A DNA stretch of 64,000 bases from Fasciola hepatica (lineage: Eukaryota; Platyhelminthes; Trematoda; Plagiorchiida; Fasciolidae), in assembly GCA_948099385.1 (NCBI GenBank), contig CANUEZ040000196.1:2897001-2961000 (forward strand), in the 5' to 3' direction. Shown one piece after another: positions 12,901 to 25,600 of the stretch. The first letter of the stretch is position 1, and each line of letters opens with the position of its first letter. Position numbers and translations under genes: made by a program. The notes beneath the pieces are model-generated. The model had not been told where the DNA came from, made no database searches, and was given only the letters and a program-made list of their open reading frames with translations.

Positions 12901-12975
12901 CGGTTTGCGCGAAGCTGGTTCTTACCATTCAAATTTGAAGCGAGTTTGGGAAGGGTGCTATATCATGTAGTGTAG
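6944..12975 (+). repeat. Higher-order repeat, 4 monomers (~1.72 kb)
   Basis: Diagnostic variants recur four monomers apart. CCCGGTTAGCC is in copies 6944 and 8667. AAGCTCGT before GGTTG is at about 7652 and 9375. The GGGGAGGGTACATGATC segment is at about 8638 and 10363. CCATCCATTTC with AATTATATT is in copies 9959 and 11683. GGGGGCTCAGTTGATG is in copies 10390 and 12114. GAGTTTTGGAAGG precedes copies 10821 and 12545. The offsets are 1,723-1,724 bp. Confidence 0.8.
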
Positions 12976-15900
12976 ATGTTGAACAATGCGTTGAGAGCCA
13001 TCCCGGATAGCCTTGTGTTGTTAAGTTGTTCGATTCACAATGGTTCACCGGTTGTTGGAGTGCCCGTGGGGGCTCGGTCGATGTGCACTGCTGATGAGTC
13101 GAGTTCCTTGGAGGATGAAACAGCTGTACAGTGCTTCCATGGATTTCAATGCTCAGTTGAGCGTTCAAGCTGCATGATCAATCATATTATACAAATCTAA
13201 TCTAATCTGATCTAATCTCGTACCACTAATCAATTGCATGCATAGTAAGGAAGCTGTGTAGGTTGTTCATTTGGGAATGCGTTGGTTGTACTTAGGCCCC
13301 TACAGAGAAGTCATACATCAAAGGAGTCGATCGATGTGCGCAAAGCTGGTTCTTACCATTCAAATTTAAAGCGAGTTTGGGAAGGGTGCTATATCATGTA
13401 GTGTAGATGTTGAACAAAGCGTTGAGAGCCATCCCGGATAGCCTTGTGTTGTTAAGTTGTTCGATTCACAATGGTTCACCGGTTGTTGGAGTGCCCGTGG
13501 GGGCTCGGTCGATGTGCACTGCTGATGAGTCGAGTCCCTTAGAGGATGAAACAGCTGTACAGTGCTTCCATGGATTTCAATGCTCAGTTGAGCGTTCAAG
13601 CTGCATGATCAATCATATTATACAAATCTAATCTAATCTGATCTAATCTCGTACTACTAATCAATTGCATGCATAGTAAGGAAGCTGTGTAGGTTGTTCA
13701 TTTGGGAATGCATTGGTTGTACTTAGGCCCCTACAGAGAAGGCATCCATCATAGGAGTCGATCGGTGTGCGCGAAGCTGGTTCTTACCATTCAAATTTGA
13801 AGCGAGTTTGGGAAGGGTGCTATATCATGTAGTGTAGATGTTGAACAAAGCGTTGAGAGCCATCCCGGATAGCCTTGTGTTGTTAAGTTGTTCGATTCAC
13901 AATGGTTCACCGGTTGTTGGAGTGCCCGTGGGGGCTCGGTCGATGTGCACTGCTGATGAGTCGAGTTCCTTGGAGGATGAAACAGCTGTACAGTGCTTCC
14001 ATGGATTTCAATGCTCAGTTGAGCGTTCAAGCTGCATGATCAATCATATTATACAAATCTAATCTGATCTGATCTAATCTCGTACTACTAATCAATTGCA
14101 TGCATAGTAAGGAAGCTGTGTAGGTTGTTCATTTGGGAATGCGTTGGTTGTACTTAGGCCCCTACAGAGAAGTCATCCATCATAGGAGTCGATCGGTGTG
14201 CGCGAAGCTGGTTCTTACCATTCAAATTTGAAGCGAGTTTGGGAAGGGTGCTATATCATGTAGTGTAGATGTTGAACGAAGCGTTGATAGCCATCCCGGA
14301 TAGCCTTGTGTTGTTAAGTTGTTCGATTTACAATGGTTCACCGGTTGTTGGAGTGCCCATTGGGGCTCGGTCGATGTGCACTGCTGATGAGTCGAGTCCC
14401 TTAGAGGATGAAACAGCTGTACAGTGCTTCCATGGATTTCAATGCTCAATTGAGTGTTCAAGCTGCATGATCAATCATATTATACAAATCTAATCTAATC
14501 TGATCTAATCTCGTACTACTAATCAATTGCATGCATAGTAAGGAAGCTGTGTAGGTTGTTCATTTGGGAATGCGTTGTTTGTACTTAGGCCCCTACAGAG
14601 AAGTCATCCATCATAGGAGTCGATCGGTGTGCGCGAAGCGGGTTCCTACCATTCAAATTTAAAGCGAGTTTGGGAAGGGTGCTATATCATGTAGTGTAGA
14701 TGTTGAACAAAGCGTTGAGAGCCATCCCGGATAGCCTTGTGTTGTTAAGTTGTTCGATTCACAATGGTTCACCGGTTGTTGGAGTGCCCGTGGGGGCTCG
14801 GTCGATGTGCACTGCTGATGAGTCGAGTCCCTTAGAGGATGAAACAGCTGTACAGTGCTTCCATGGATTTCAATGCTCAGTTGAGCGTTCAAGCTGCATG
14901 ATCAATCATATTATACAAATCTAATGTAATCTGATCTAATCTCGTACTACTAATCAATTGCATGCATAGTAAGGAAGCTGTGTAGGTTGTTCATTTGGGA
15001 ATGCGTTGGTTGTACTTAGGCCCCTACAGAGAAGTCATCCATCATAGGAGTCGATCGGTGTGCGCGAAGCTGGTTCATACCATTCAAATTTAAAGCGAGT
15101 TTGGGAAGGATGCTATATCATGTAATGTAGATGTTGAACAAAGCGTTGATAGCCATCCCGGATAGCCTTGTGTTGTTAAGTTGTTCGATTCACAATGGTT
15201 CACCGGTTGTTGGAGTGCCCGTGGGGGCTCGGTCGATGTGCACTGCTGATGAGTCGAGTCCCTTAGAGGATGAAACAGCTGTACAGTGCTTCCATGGATT
15301 TCAATGCTCAGTTGAGCGTTCAAGCTGCATGATCAATCATATTATACAAAGCTAATCTAATCTAATCTGATCTTATCTCGTACTACTATCCAATTGCATG
15401 CATAGTAAGGAAGCTGTGTAGGTTGTTCATTTGGGAATTCGTTGGTTGTACTTAGGCCCCTACAGAGAAGTCATCCATCATAGGAGTCGATCGGTGTGCG
15501 CGAAGCTGGTTCTTACCATTCAAATTTGAAGCGAGTTTGGGAATGGTGCTATATCATGTAGTGTAGATGTTGAACAATGCGTTGAGAGCCATCCCGGATA
15601 GCCTTGTGTTGTTAAGTTGTTCGATTCACAATGGTTCACCGGTTGTTGGAGTGCCCGTGGGGGCTCGGTCGATGTGCACTGCTGATGAGTCGAGTTCCTT
15701 GGAGGATGAAACAGCTGTACAGTGCTTCCATGGATTTCAATGCTCAGTTGAGCGTTCAAGCTGCATGATCAATCATATTATACAAATCTAATCTGATCTG
15801 ATCTAATCTCGTACTACTAATCAATTGCATGCATAGTAAGGAAGCTGTGTAGGTTGTTCATTTGGGAATGCGTTGGTTGTACTTAGGCCCCTACAGAGAA

Positions 15901-16537
15901 GTCATCCATCATAGGAGTCGATCGGTGTGCGCGAAGCTGGTTCTTACCATTCAAATTTAAAGCGAGTTTGGGAAGGGTGCTATATCATGTAGTGTAGATG
16001 TTGAACGAAGCGTTGATAGCCATCCCGGATAGCCTTGTGTTGTTAAGTTGTTCGATTTACAATGGTTCACCGGTTGTTGGAGTGCCCATGGGGGCTCGGT
16101 CGATGTGCACTGCTGATGAGTCGAGTCCCTTAGAGGATGAAACAGCTGTACAGTGCTTCCATGGATTTCAATGCTCAATTGAGTGTTCAAGCTGCATGAT
16201 CAATCATATTATACAAATCTAATGTAATCTGATCTAATCTCGTACTACTATCCAATTGCATGCATAGTAAGGAAGCTGTGTAGGTTGTTCATTTGGGAAT
16301 GCGTTGGTTGTACTTAGGCCCCTACAGAGAAGTCATCCATCATAGGAGTCGATCGGTGTGCGCGAAGCTGGTTCATACCATTCAAATTTGAAGCGAGTTT
16401 GGGAATGGTGCTATATCATGTAGTGTAGATGTTGAACAATGCGTTGAGAGCCATCCCGGATAGCCTTGTGTTGTTAAGTTGTTCGATTCACAATGGTTCA
16501 CCGGTTGTTGGAGTGCCCGTGGGGGCTCGGTCGATGT

Positions 16538-16587
16538 GCACTGCTGATGAGTCGAGTTCCTTGGAGGATGAAACAGCTGTTCGGTGC
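16538..16587 (+). ncRNA. Hammerhead variant with GUU cleavage triplet
   Basis: This copy reads ACAGCUGU-U-CGGUGC where the others read ACAGCUGU-A-CAGUGC. Nucleotide 17 becomes U, still allowed by the NUH rule, and A1.2 becomes G, still paired with U2.2 as a wobble. Two neighbouring changes, both tolerated by the fold. Confidence 0.85.
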
Positions 16588-18256
16588 TTCCATGGATTTC
16601 AATGCTCAATTGAGTGTTCAAGCTGCATGATCAATCATATTATACAAATATAATCTAATCTGATCTAATCTCGTACTACTAATCAATTGCATGCATAGTA
16701 AGGAAGCTGTGTAGGTTGTTCATTTGGGAATGCGTTGTTTGTACTTAGGCCCCTACAGAGAAGTCATCCATCATAGGAGTCGATCGGTGTGCGCGAAGCT
16801 GGTTCATACCATTCAAATTTAAAGCGAGTTTGGGAAGGGTGCTATATCATGTAGTGTAGATGTTCAACAAAGCGTTCAGAGCCATCCCGGATAGCCTTGT
16901 GTTGTTAAGTTGTTCGATTCACAATGGTTCACCGGTTGTTGGAGTGCCCGTGGGGGCTCGGTCGATGTGCACTGCTGATGAGTCGAGTCCCTTAGAGGAT
17001 GAAACAGCTGTACAGTGCTTCCATGGATTTCAATGCTCAGTTGAGCGTTCAAGCTGCATGATCAATCATATTATACAAATCTAATCTAATCTGATCTAAT
17101 CTCGTACTACTTATCAATTGCATGCATAGTAAGGAAGCTGTGTAGGTTGTTCATTTGGGAATGCGTTGGTTGTACTTGGGCCCCTAAAGAGAAGTCATCC
17201 ATCATAGGAGTCGATCGGTGTGCGCGAAGCTGGTTCTTACCATTCAAATTTAAAGCGAGTTTGGGAAGGGTGCTATATCATGTAGTGTAGATGTTGAACA
17301 AAGCGTTGAGAGCCATCCCGGATAGCCTTGTGTTGTTAAGTTGTTCGATTCACAATGGTTCACCGGTTGTTGGAGTGCCCGTGGGGGCTCGGTCGATGTG
17401 CACTGCTGATGAGTCGAGTTCCTTGGAGGATGAAACAGCTGTACAGTGCTTCCATGGATTTCAATGCTCAATTGAGCGTTCAAGCTGCATGATCAAACAT
17501 ATTACACAAATCAAATATAATCTTATATCGTACTACTAATCAATTGCATGCATAGTAAGGAAGCTGTGTAGGTTGTTCATTTGGGAATGCGTTGGTTGTA
17601 CTTAGGCCCCTACAGAGAAGTCATCCATCATAGGAGTCGATCGGTGTGCGCGAAGCTGGTTCTTACCATTCAAATTTGAAGCGAGTTTGGGAAGGGTGCT
17701 ATATCATGTAGTGTAGATGTTGAACAAAGCGTTGATAGCCATCCCGGATAGCCTTGTGTTGTTAAGTTGTTCGATTCACAATGGTTCACCGGTTGTTGGA
17801 GTGCCCGTGGGGGCTCGGTCGATGTGCACTGCTGATGAGTCGAGTCCCTTAGAGGATGAAACAGCTGTACAGTGCTTCCATGGATTTCAATGCTCAGTTG
17901 AGCGTTCAAGCTGCATGATCAATCATATTATACAAATATAATCTAATCTGATCTAATCTCGTACTACTAATCAATTGCATGCATAGTAAGGAAGCTGTGT
18001 AGGTTGTTCATTTGGGAATGCGTTGTTTGTACTTAGGCCCCTACAGAGAAGTCATCCATCATAGGAGTCGATCGGTGTGCGCGAAGCTGGTTCTTACCAT
18101 TCAAATTTGAAATGAGTTTGGGAAGGGTGCTATATCATGTAGTGTAGATGTTGAACAAAGCGTTGAGAGCCATCCCGGATAGCCTTGTGTTGTTAAGTTG
18201 TTCGATTCACAATGGTTCACCGGTTGTTGGAGTGCCCGTGGGGGCTCGGTCGATGT

Positions 18257-18306
18257 GCACTGCTGATGAGTCGAGTTCCTTGGAGGATGAAACAGATGTA
18301 CAGTGC
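18257..18306 (+). ncRNA. Hammerhead variant with 2-nt stem III loop
   Basis: Stem III reads ACAGAUGU, leaving three Watson-Crick pairs (ACA with UGU) closed by GA. This is at least as plausible as the loopless palindrome. The same change occurs in copies starting 23310, 27187, 29772 and 30633. Confidence 0.85.
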
Positions 18307-21268
18307 TTCCATGGATTTCAATGCTCAGTTGAGCGTTCAAGCTGCATGATCAATCATATTATACAAATCTAATCTAATCTGATCTAATCTCGTACTACTA
18401 ATCAATTGCATGCATAGTAAGGAAGCTGTGTAGGTTGTTCATTTGGGAATGCGTTGGTTGGACTTAGGCCCCTACAGAGAAGTCATCCATCATAGGAGTC
18501 GATCGGTGTGCGCGAAGCTGGTTCTTACCATTCAAATTTAGAGCGAGTTTGGGAAGGGTGCTATATCATGTAGTGTAGATGTTGAACAAAGCGTTGAGAG
18601 CCATCCCGGATAGCCTTGTGTTGTTAAGTTGTTCGATTCACAATGGTTCACCGGTTGTTGGAGTGCCCGTGGGGGCTCGGTCGATGTGCACTGCTGATGA
18701 GTCGAGTTCCTTGGAGGATGAAACAGCTGTACAGTGCTTCCATGGATTTCAATGCTCAATTGAGCGTTCAAGCTGCATGATCAAACATATTACAAAAATC
18801 AAATATAATCTTATATCGTACTACTAATCAATTGCATGCATAGTAAGGAAGCTGTGTAGGTTGTTCATTTGGGATTGCGTTGGTTGTACTTAGGCCCCTA
18901 CAGAGAAGTCATCCATCATAGGAGTCGATCGGTGTGCGCGAAGCTGGTTCTTACCATTCAAATTTAAAGCGAGTTTGGGAAGGGTGCTATATCATGTAGT
19001 GTAGATGTTGAACAAAGCGTTGAGAGCCATCCCGGATAGCCTTGTGTTGTTAAGTTGTTCGATTCACAATGGTTCACCGGTTGTTGGAGTGCCCGTGGGG
19101 GCTCGGTCGATGTGCACTGCTGATGAGTCGAGTCCCTTAGAGGATGAAACAGCTGTACAGTGCTTCCATCCATTTCAATGCTCAGTTGAGCGTTCAAGCT
19201 GCATGATCAATCATATTATACAAATCTAATCTAATCTGATCTAATCTCGTACTACTAATCAATTGCATGCATAGTAAGGAAGCTGTGTAGGTTGTTCATT
19301 TGGGATTGCGTTGGTTGTACTTAGGCCCCTACAGAGAAGTCATCCATCATAGGAGTCGATCGGTGTGCGCGAAGCTGGTTCTTACCATTCAAATTTGAAG
19401 CGAGTTTGGGAAGTGTGCTATATCATGTAGTGTAGATGTTGAACAAAGCGTTGAGAGCCATCCCGGATAGACTTCTGTTGTTAAGTTGTTCGATTCACAA
19501 TGGTTCACCGGTTGTTGGAGTGCCCGTGGGGGCTCGGTCGATGTGCACTGCTGATGAGTCGAGTCCCTTAGAGGATGAAACAGCTGTACAGTGCTTCCAT
19601 GGATTTCAATGCTCAGTTGAGCGTTCAAGCTGCATGATCAATCATATTATACAAATCTAATGTAATCTGATCTAATCTCGTACTACTAATCAATTGCATG
19701 CATAGTAAGGAAGCTGTGTAGGTTGTTCATTTGGGAATGCGTTGGTTGTACTTAGGCCCCTACAGAGAAGTCATCCATCATAAGAGTCGATCGGTGTGCG
19801 CGAAGCTGGTTCTTACCATTCAAATTTAGAGCGAGTTTGGGAAGGGTGCTATATCATGTAGTGTAGATGTTGAACAAAGCGTTGAGAGCCATCCCGGATA
19901 GCCTTGTGTTGTTAAGTTGTTCGATTTACAATGGTTCACCGGTTGTTGGAGTGCCCGTGGGGGCTCGGTCGATGTGCACTGCTGATGAGTCGAGTTCCTT
20001 GGAGGATGAAACAGCTGTACAGTGCTTCCATGGATTTCAATGCTCAATTGAGCGTTCAAGCTGCATGATCAATCATATTATACAAATCTAATCTGATCTG
20101 ATCTAATCTCGTACTACTAATCAATGGCATGCATAGTAAGGAAGCTGTGTAGGTTGTTCATTTGGGAATGCGTTGGTTGTACTTAGGCCCCTACAGAGAA
20201 GTCATCCATCATAGGAGTCGATCGGTGTGCGCGAAGCTGGTTCTTACCATTCAAATTTGAAGCGAGTTTGGGAATGGTGCTATATCATGTAGTGTAGATG
20301 TTGAACAAAGCGTTGATAGCCTTCCTGGATAGCCTTGTGTTGTTAAGTTGTTCGATTCACAATGGTTCACCGGTTGTTGGAGTGCCCGTGGGGGCTCGGT
20401 CGATGTGCACTGCTGATGAGTCGAGTCCCTTAGAGGATGAAACAGCTGTACAGTGCTTCCATGGATTTCAATGCTCAGTTGAGCGTTCAAGCTGCATGAT
20501 CAATCATATTATACAAATCTAATGTAATCTGATCTAATCTCGTACTACTAATCAATTTCATGCATAGTAAGGAAGCTGTGTAGGTTGTTCATTTGGGAAT
20601 GCGTTGGTTGTACTTAGGCCCCTACAGAGAAGTCATCCATCATAGGAGTCGATCGGTGTGCGCGAAGCTGGTTCTTACCATTCAAATTTGAAGCGAGTTT
20701 GGGAAGGGTGCTATATCATGTAGTGTAGATGTTGAACAAAGCGTTGATAGCCATCCCGGATAGACTTCTGTTGTTAAGTTGTTCGATTCACAATGGTTCA
20801 CCGGTTGTTGGAGTGCCCGTGGGGGCTCTGTCGAGGAGCACTGCTGATGAGTCGAGTCCCTTAGAGGATGAAACAGCTGTACAGTGCTTCCATGGATTTC
20901 AATGCTCAGTTGAGCGTTCAAGCTGCATGATCAATCATATTATACAAATCTAATCTGATCTGATCTAATCTCGTACTACTAATCAATTGCATGCATAGTA
21001 AGGAAGCTGCGTAGGTTGTTCATTTAGGAATGCGTTGGTTGTACTTAGGCCCCTACAGAGAAGTCATCCATCATAGGAGTCGATCGGTGTGCGCGAAGCT
21101 GGTTCTTACCATTCAAATTTAGAGCGAGTTTGGGAAGGGTGCTATATCATGTAGTGTAGATGTTGAACAAAGCGTTGATAGCCATCCCTTATAGCCTTGT
21201 GTTGTTAAGTTGTTTGATTCACAATGGTTCATCGGTTGTTGGAGTGCCCGTGGGGGCTCGGTCGATGT

Positions 21269-21318
21269 GCACTGCTGATGAGTCGAGTCCCTCAGAGGAT
21301 GAAATAGCTGTACAGTGC
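21269..21318 (+). ncRNA. Hammerhead variant with wobble in stem III
   Basis: GAAAUAGCUGU replaces GAAACAGCUGU, so pair 15.2-16.2 becomes U-G. The same change is seen in copies starting 22879 and 28048. The remainder of the core and stem I matches the reference. Confidence 0.82.
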
Positions 21319-22556
21319 TTCCATGGATTTCAATGCTCAGTTGAGCGTTCAAGCTGCATGATCAATCATATTATACAAATCTAATCTGATCTGATCTAAT
21401 CTCGTACTACTAATCAATTGCATGCATAGTAAGGAAGCTGTGTAGGTTGTTCATTTGGGAATGCGTTGGTTGTACTTAGGCCCCTACAGAGAAGTCATCC
21501 ATCATAGGAGTCGATCGGTGTGCGCGAAGCTGGTTCCTACCATTCAAATTTAAAGCGAGTTTGGGAAGGGTACTATATCATGTAGTGTAGATGTTGAACA
21601 AAGCGTTGAGAGCCATCCCGGATAGCCTTGTGTTGTTAAGTTGTTCGATTCACAATGGTTCACCGGTTGTTGGAGTGCCCGTGGGGGCTCGGTCGATGTG
21701 CACTGCTGATGAGTCGAGTCCCTTAGAGGATGAAACAGCTGTACAGTGCTTCCATGGATTTCAATGCTCAGTTGAGCGTTCAAGCTGCATGATCAATCAT
21801 ATTGTACAAATGTAATGTGTACTAAACTCGCACTAATAAAAATTTGCATGCACAGTAAGGAAGCTGTGTAGGTTGTTCATTTGGGAATGCGTTGGTTGTA
21901 CTTAGGCCCCTACAGAGAAGTCATCCATCATAGGAGTCGATCGGTGTGCGCGAAGCTGGTTCTTACCATTCAAATTTAAAGCGAGTTTGGGAAGGGTGCT
22001 ATATCATGTAGTGTAGATGTTGAACAAAGCGTTGATAGCCTTCCTGGATAGCCTTGTGTTGTTAAGTTGTTCGATTCACAATGGTTCACCGGTTGTTGGA
22101 GTGCCCGTGGGGGCTCGGTCGATGTGCACTGCTGATGAGTCGAGTCCCTTAGAGGATGAAACAGCTGTACAGTGCTTCCATGGATTTCAATGCTCAGTTG
22201 AGCGTTCAAGCTGCATGATCAATCATATTATACAAATCTAATCTAATCTGATCTAATCTCGTACTACTAATCAATTGCATGCATAGTAAGGAAGCTGTGT
22301 AGGTTGTTCATTTGGGAATGCGTTGGTTGTACTTAGGCCCCTACAGAGAAGTCATCCATCATAGGAGTCGATCGGTGTGCGCGAAGCTGGTTCTTACCAT
22401 TCAAATTTGAAGCGAGTTTGGGAAGGGTGCTATATCATGTAGTGTAGATGTTGAACAATGCGTTGATAGCCATCCCGGATAGCCTTGTGTTGTTAAGTTG
22501 TTCGATTAACAATGGTTCACGGGTTGTTGGAGTGCCCGTGGGGGCTAGGTCGATGT

Positions 22557-22606
22557 GCACTGCTGATGAAACGAGTCCCTTAGAGGATGAAACAGCTGTA
22601 CAGTGC
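22557..22606 (+). ncRNA. Hammerhead variant with disrupted stem II
   Basis: After CUGAUGA the sequence is AAC rather than GUC, so opposite GAU it keeps an A-U and a C-G pair but has an A-A mismatch between them. The GAAA box, stem III and stem I are intact. Copies starting 25033, 27618 and 28910 share the same changes, showing that this form was amplified as part of a 6-monomer unit. Likely weak or inactive. Confidence 0.65.
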
Positions 22607-25600
22607 TTCCATGGATTTCAATGCTCACTTGAGCGTTCAAGCTGCATGATCAATCATATTATACAAATCTAATCTAATCTGATCTAATCTCGTACTACTA
22701 ATCAATTGCATGCATAGTAAGGAAGCTGTGAAGGTTGTTCATTTGGGAATGCGTTGGTTGTACTTAGGCCCCTACAGAGAAGTCATCCATCATAGGAGTC
22801 GATCGGTGTGCGCGAAGCTGGTTCTTACCATTCAAATTTAAAGCGAGTTTGTGAAGAGTGCTATATCATGTAGTGTAGATGTTAAACAAAGCGTTGAGAG
22901 CCATCCCGGATAGCCTTGTGTTGTTAAGTTGTTCGATTCACAATGGTTCACCGGTTGTTGGAGTGCCCGTGGGGGCTCGGTCGATGTGCACTGCTGATGA
23001 GTCGAGTCCCATAGAGGATGAAATAGCTGTACAGTGCTTCCATGGATTTCAATGCTCAGTTGAGCGTTCAAGCTGCATGATCAATCATATTATACAAATC
23101 TAATCTAATCTGATCTAATCTCGTACTACTAATCAATTGCATGCATAGTAAGGAAGCTGTGTAGGTTGTTCATTTGGGAATGCGTTGGTTGTACTTAGGC
23201 CCCTACAGAGAAGTCATCCATCATAGGAGTCGATCGGTGTGCGCGAAGCTGGTTCCTACCATTCAAATTCGAAGCGAGTTTGGGAAGGGTACTATATCAT
23301 GTAGTGTAGATGTTGAACAAAGCGTTGAGAGCCATCCCGGATAGCCTTGTGTTGTTAAGTTGTTCGATTCACAATGGTTCACCGGTTGTTGGAGTGCCCG
23401 TGGGGGCTCGGTCGATGTGCACTGCTGATGAGTCGAGTCCCTTAGAGGATGAAACAGATGTACAGTGCTTCCATGGATTTCAATGCTCAGTTGAGCGTTC
23501 AAGCTGCATGATCAATCATATTATACAAACCTAATCTAATCTGATCTAATCTCGTACTACTAATCAATTTCATGCATAGTAAGGAAGCTGTGTAGGTTGT
23601 TCATTTGGGAATGCGTTGGTTGTACTTAGGCCCCTACAGAGAAGTCATCCATCATAGGCGTCGATCGGTGTGTGCGAAGCTGGTTCTTACCATTCAAATT
23701 TGAAGCGAGTTTGGGAATGGTGCTATATCATGTAGTGTAGATGTTGAACAAAGCGTTGATAGCCATCCCGGATAGCCTTGTGTTGTTAAGTTGTTCGATT
23801 CACAATGGATCACCGGTTGTTGGAGTGCCCGTGGGGGCTCGGTCGATGTGCACTGCTGATGAGTCGAGTCCCTTAGAGGATGAAACAGCTGTACAGTGCT
23901 TCCATGGATTTCAATGCTCAGTTGAGCGTTCAAGCTGCATGATCAATCATATTATACAAATCTAATCTGATCTGATCTAATCTCGTACTACTAATCAATT
24001 GCATGCATAGTAAGGAAGCTGTGTAGGTTGTTCATTTGGGAATGCGTTGGTTGTACTTAGGCCCCTACAGAGAAGTCATCCATCATAGGAGTCGATCGGT
24101 GTGCGCGAAGCTGGTTCTTACAATTCAAATTAAAGCGAGTTTGGGAAGGGTGCTATATCATGTAGTGTAGATGTTGAACAAAGCGTTGAGAGCCATCCCG
24201 GATAGCCTTGTGTTGTTAAGTTGTTCGATTCACAATGGTTCACCGGTTGTTGGAGTGCCCGTGGGGGCTCGGTCGATGTGCACTGCTGATGAGTCGAGTC
24301 CCTTAGAGGATGAAACAGCTGTACAGTGCTTCCATGGATTTCAATGCTCAGTTGAGCGTTCAAGCTGCATGATCAATCATATTATACAAATCTAATGTAA
24401 TCTGATCTAATCTCGTACTACTAATCAATTGCATGCATAGTAAGGAAGCTGTGTAGGTTGTTCATTTGGGAATGCGTTGGTTGTACTTAGGCCCCTACAG
24501 AGAAGTCATCCATCATAGGAGTCGATCGGTGTGCGCGAAGCTGGTTCTTACCATTCAAATTTGAAGCGAGTTTGGGAAGGGTGCTATATCATGTAGTGTA
24601 GATGTTGAACAAAGCGTTGATAGCCATCCCGGATAGCCTTGTGTTGTTAAGTTGTTCGATTCACAATGGTTCACCGGTTGTTGGAGTGCCCGTGGGGGCT
24701 CTGTCGAGGAGCACTGCTGATGAGTCGAGTCCCTTAGAGGATGAAACAGCTGTACAGTGCTTCCATGGATTTCAATGCTCAGTTGAGCGTTCAAGCTGCA
24801 TGATCAATCATATTATACAAATCTAATCTGATCTGATCTAATCTCGTACTACTAATCAATTGCATGCATAGTAAGGAAGCTGTGTAGGTTGTTCATTTGG
24901 GAATGCGTTGGTTGTACTTGGGCCCCTACAGAGAAGTCATCCATCATAGGAGTCGATCGGTGTGCGCGAAGCTGGTTCTTACCATTCAAATTTGAAGCGA
25001 GTTTGGGAAGGGTGCTATATCATGTAGTGTAGATGTTGAACAAAGCGTTGATAGCCATCCCGGATAGCCTTGTGTTGTTAAGTTGTTCGATTAACAATGG
25101 TTCACGGGTTGTTGGAGTGCCCGTGGGGGCTAGGTCGATGTGCACTGCTGATGAAACGAGTCCCTTAGAGGATGAAACAGCTGTACAGTGCTTCCATGGA
25201 TTTCAATGCTCAGTTGAGCGTTCAAGCTGCATGATCAATCATATTATACAAATATAATCTAATCTGATCTAATCTCGTACTACTAATCAATTGCATGCAT
25301 AGTAAGGAAGCTGTGTAGGTTGTTCATTTGGGAATGCGTTGGTTGTACTTAGGCCCCTACAGAGAAGTCATCCATCATAGGAGTTGATCGGTGTGCGCGA
25401 AGCTGGTTCTTACCATTCAAATTTAAAGCGAGTTTGTGAAGAGTGCTATATCATGTAGTGTAGATGTTGAACAAAGCGTTGAGAGCCATCCCGGATAGCC
25501 TTGTGTTGTTAAGTTGTTCGATTCACAATGGTTCACCGGTTGTTGGAGTGCCCGTGGGGGCTCTGTCGATGTGCACTGCTGATGAGTCGAGTCCCATAGA

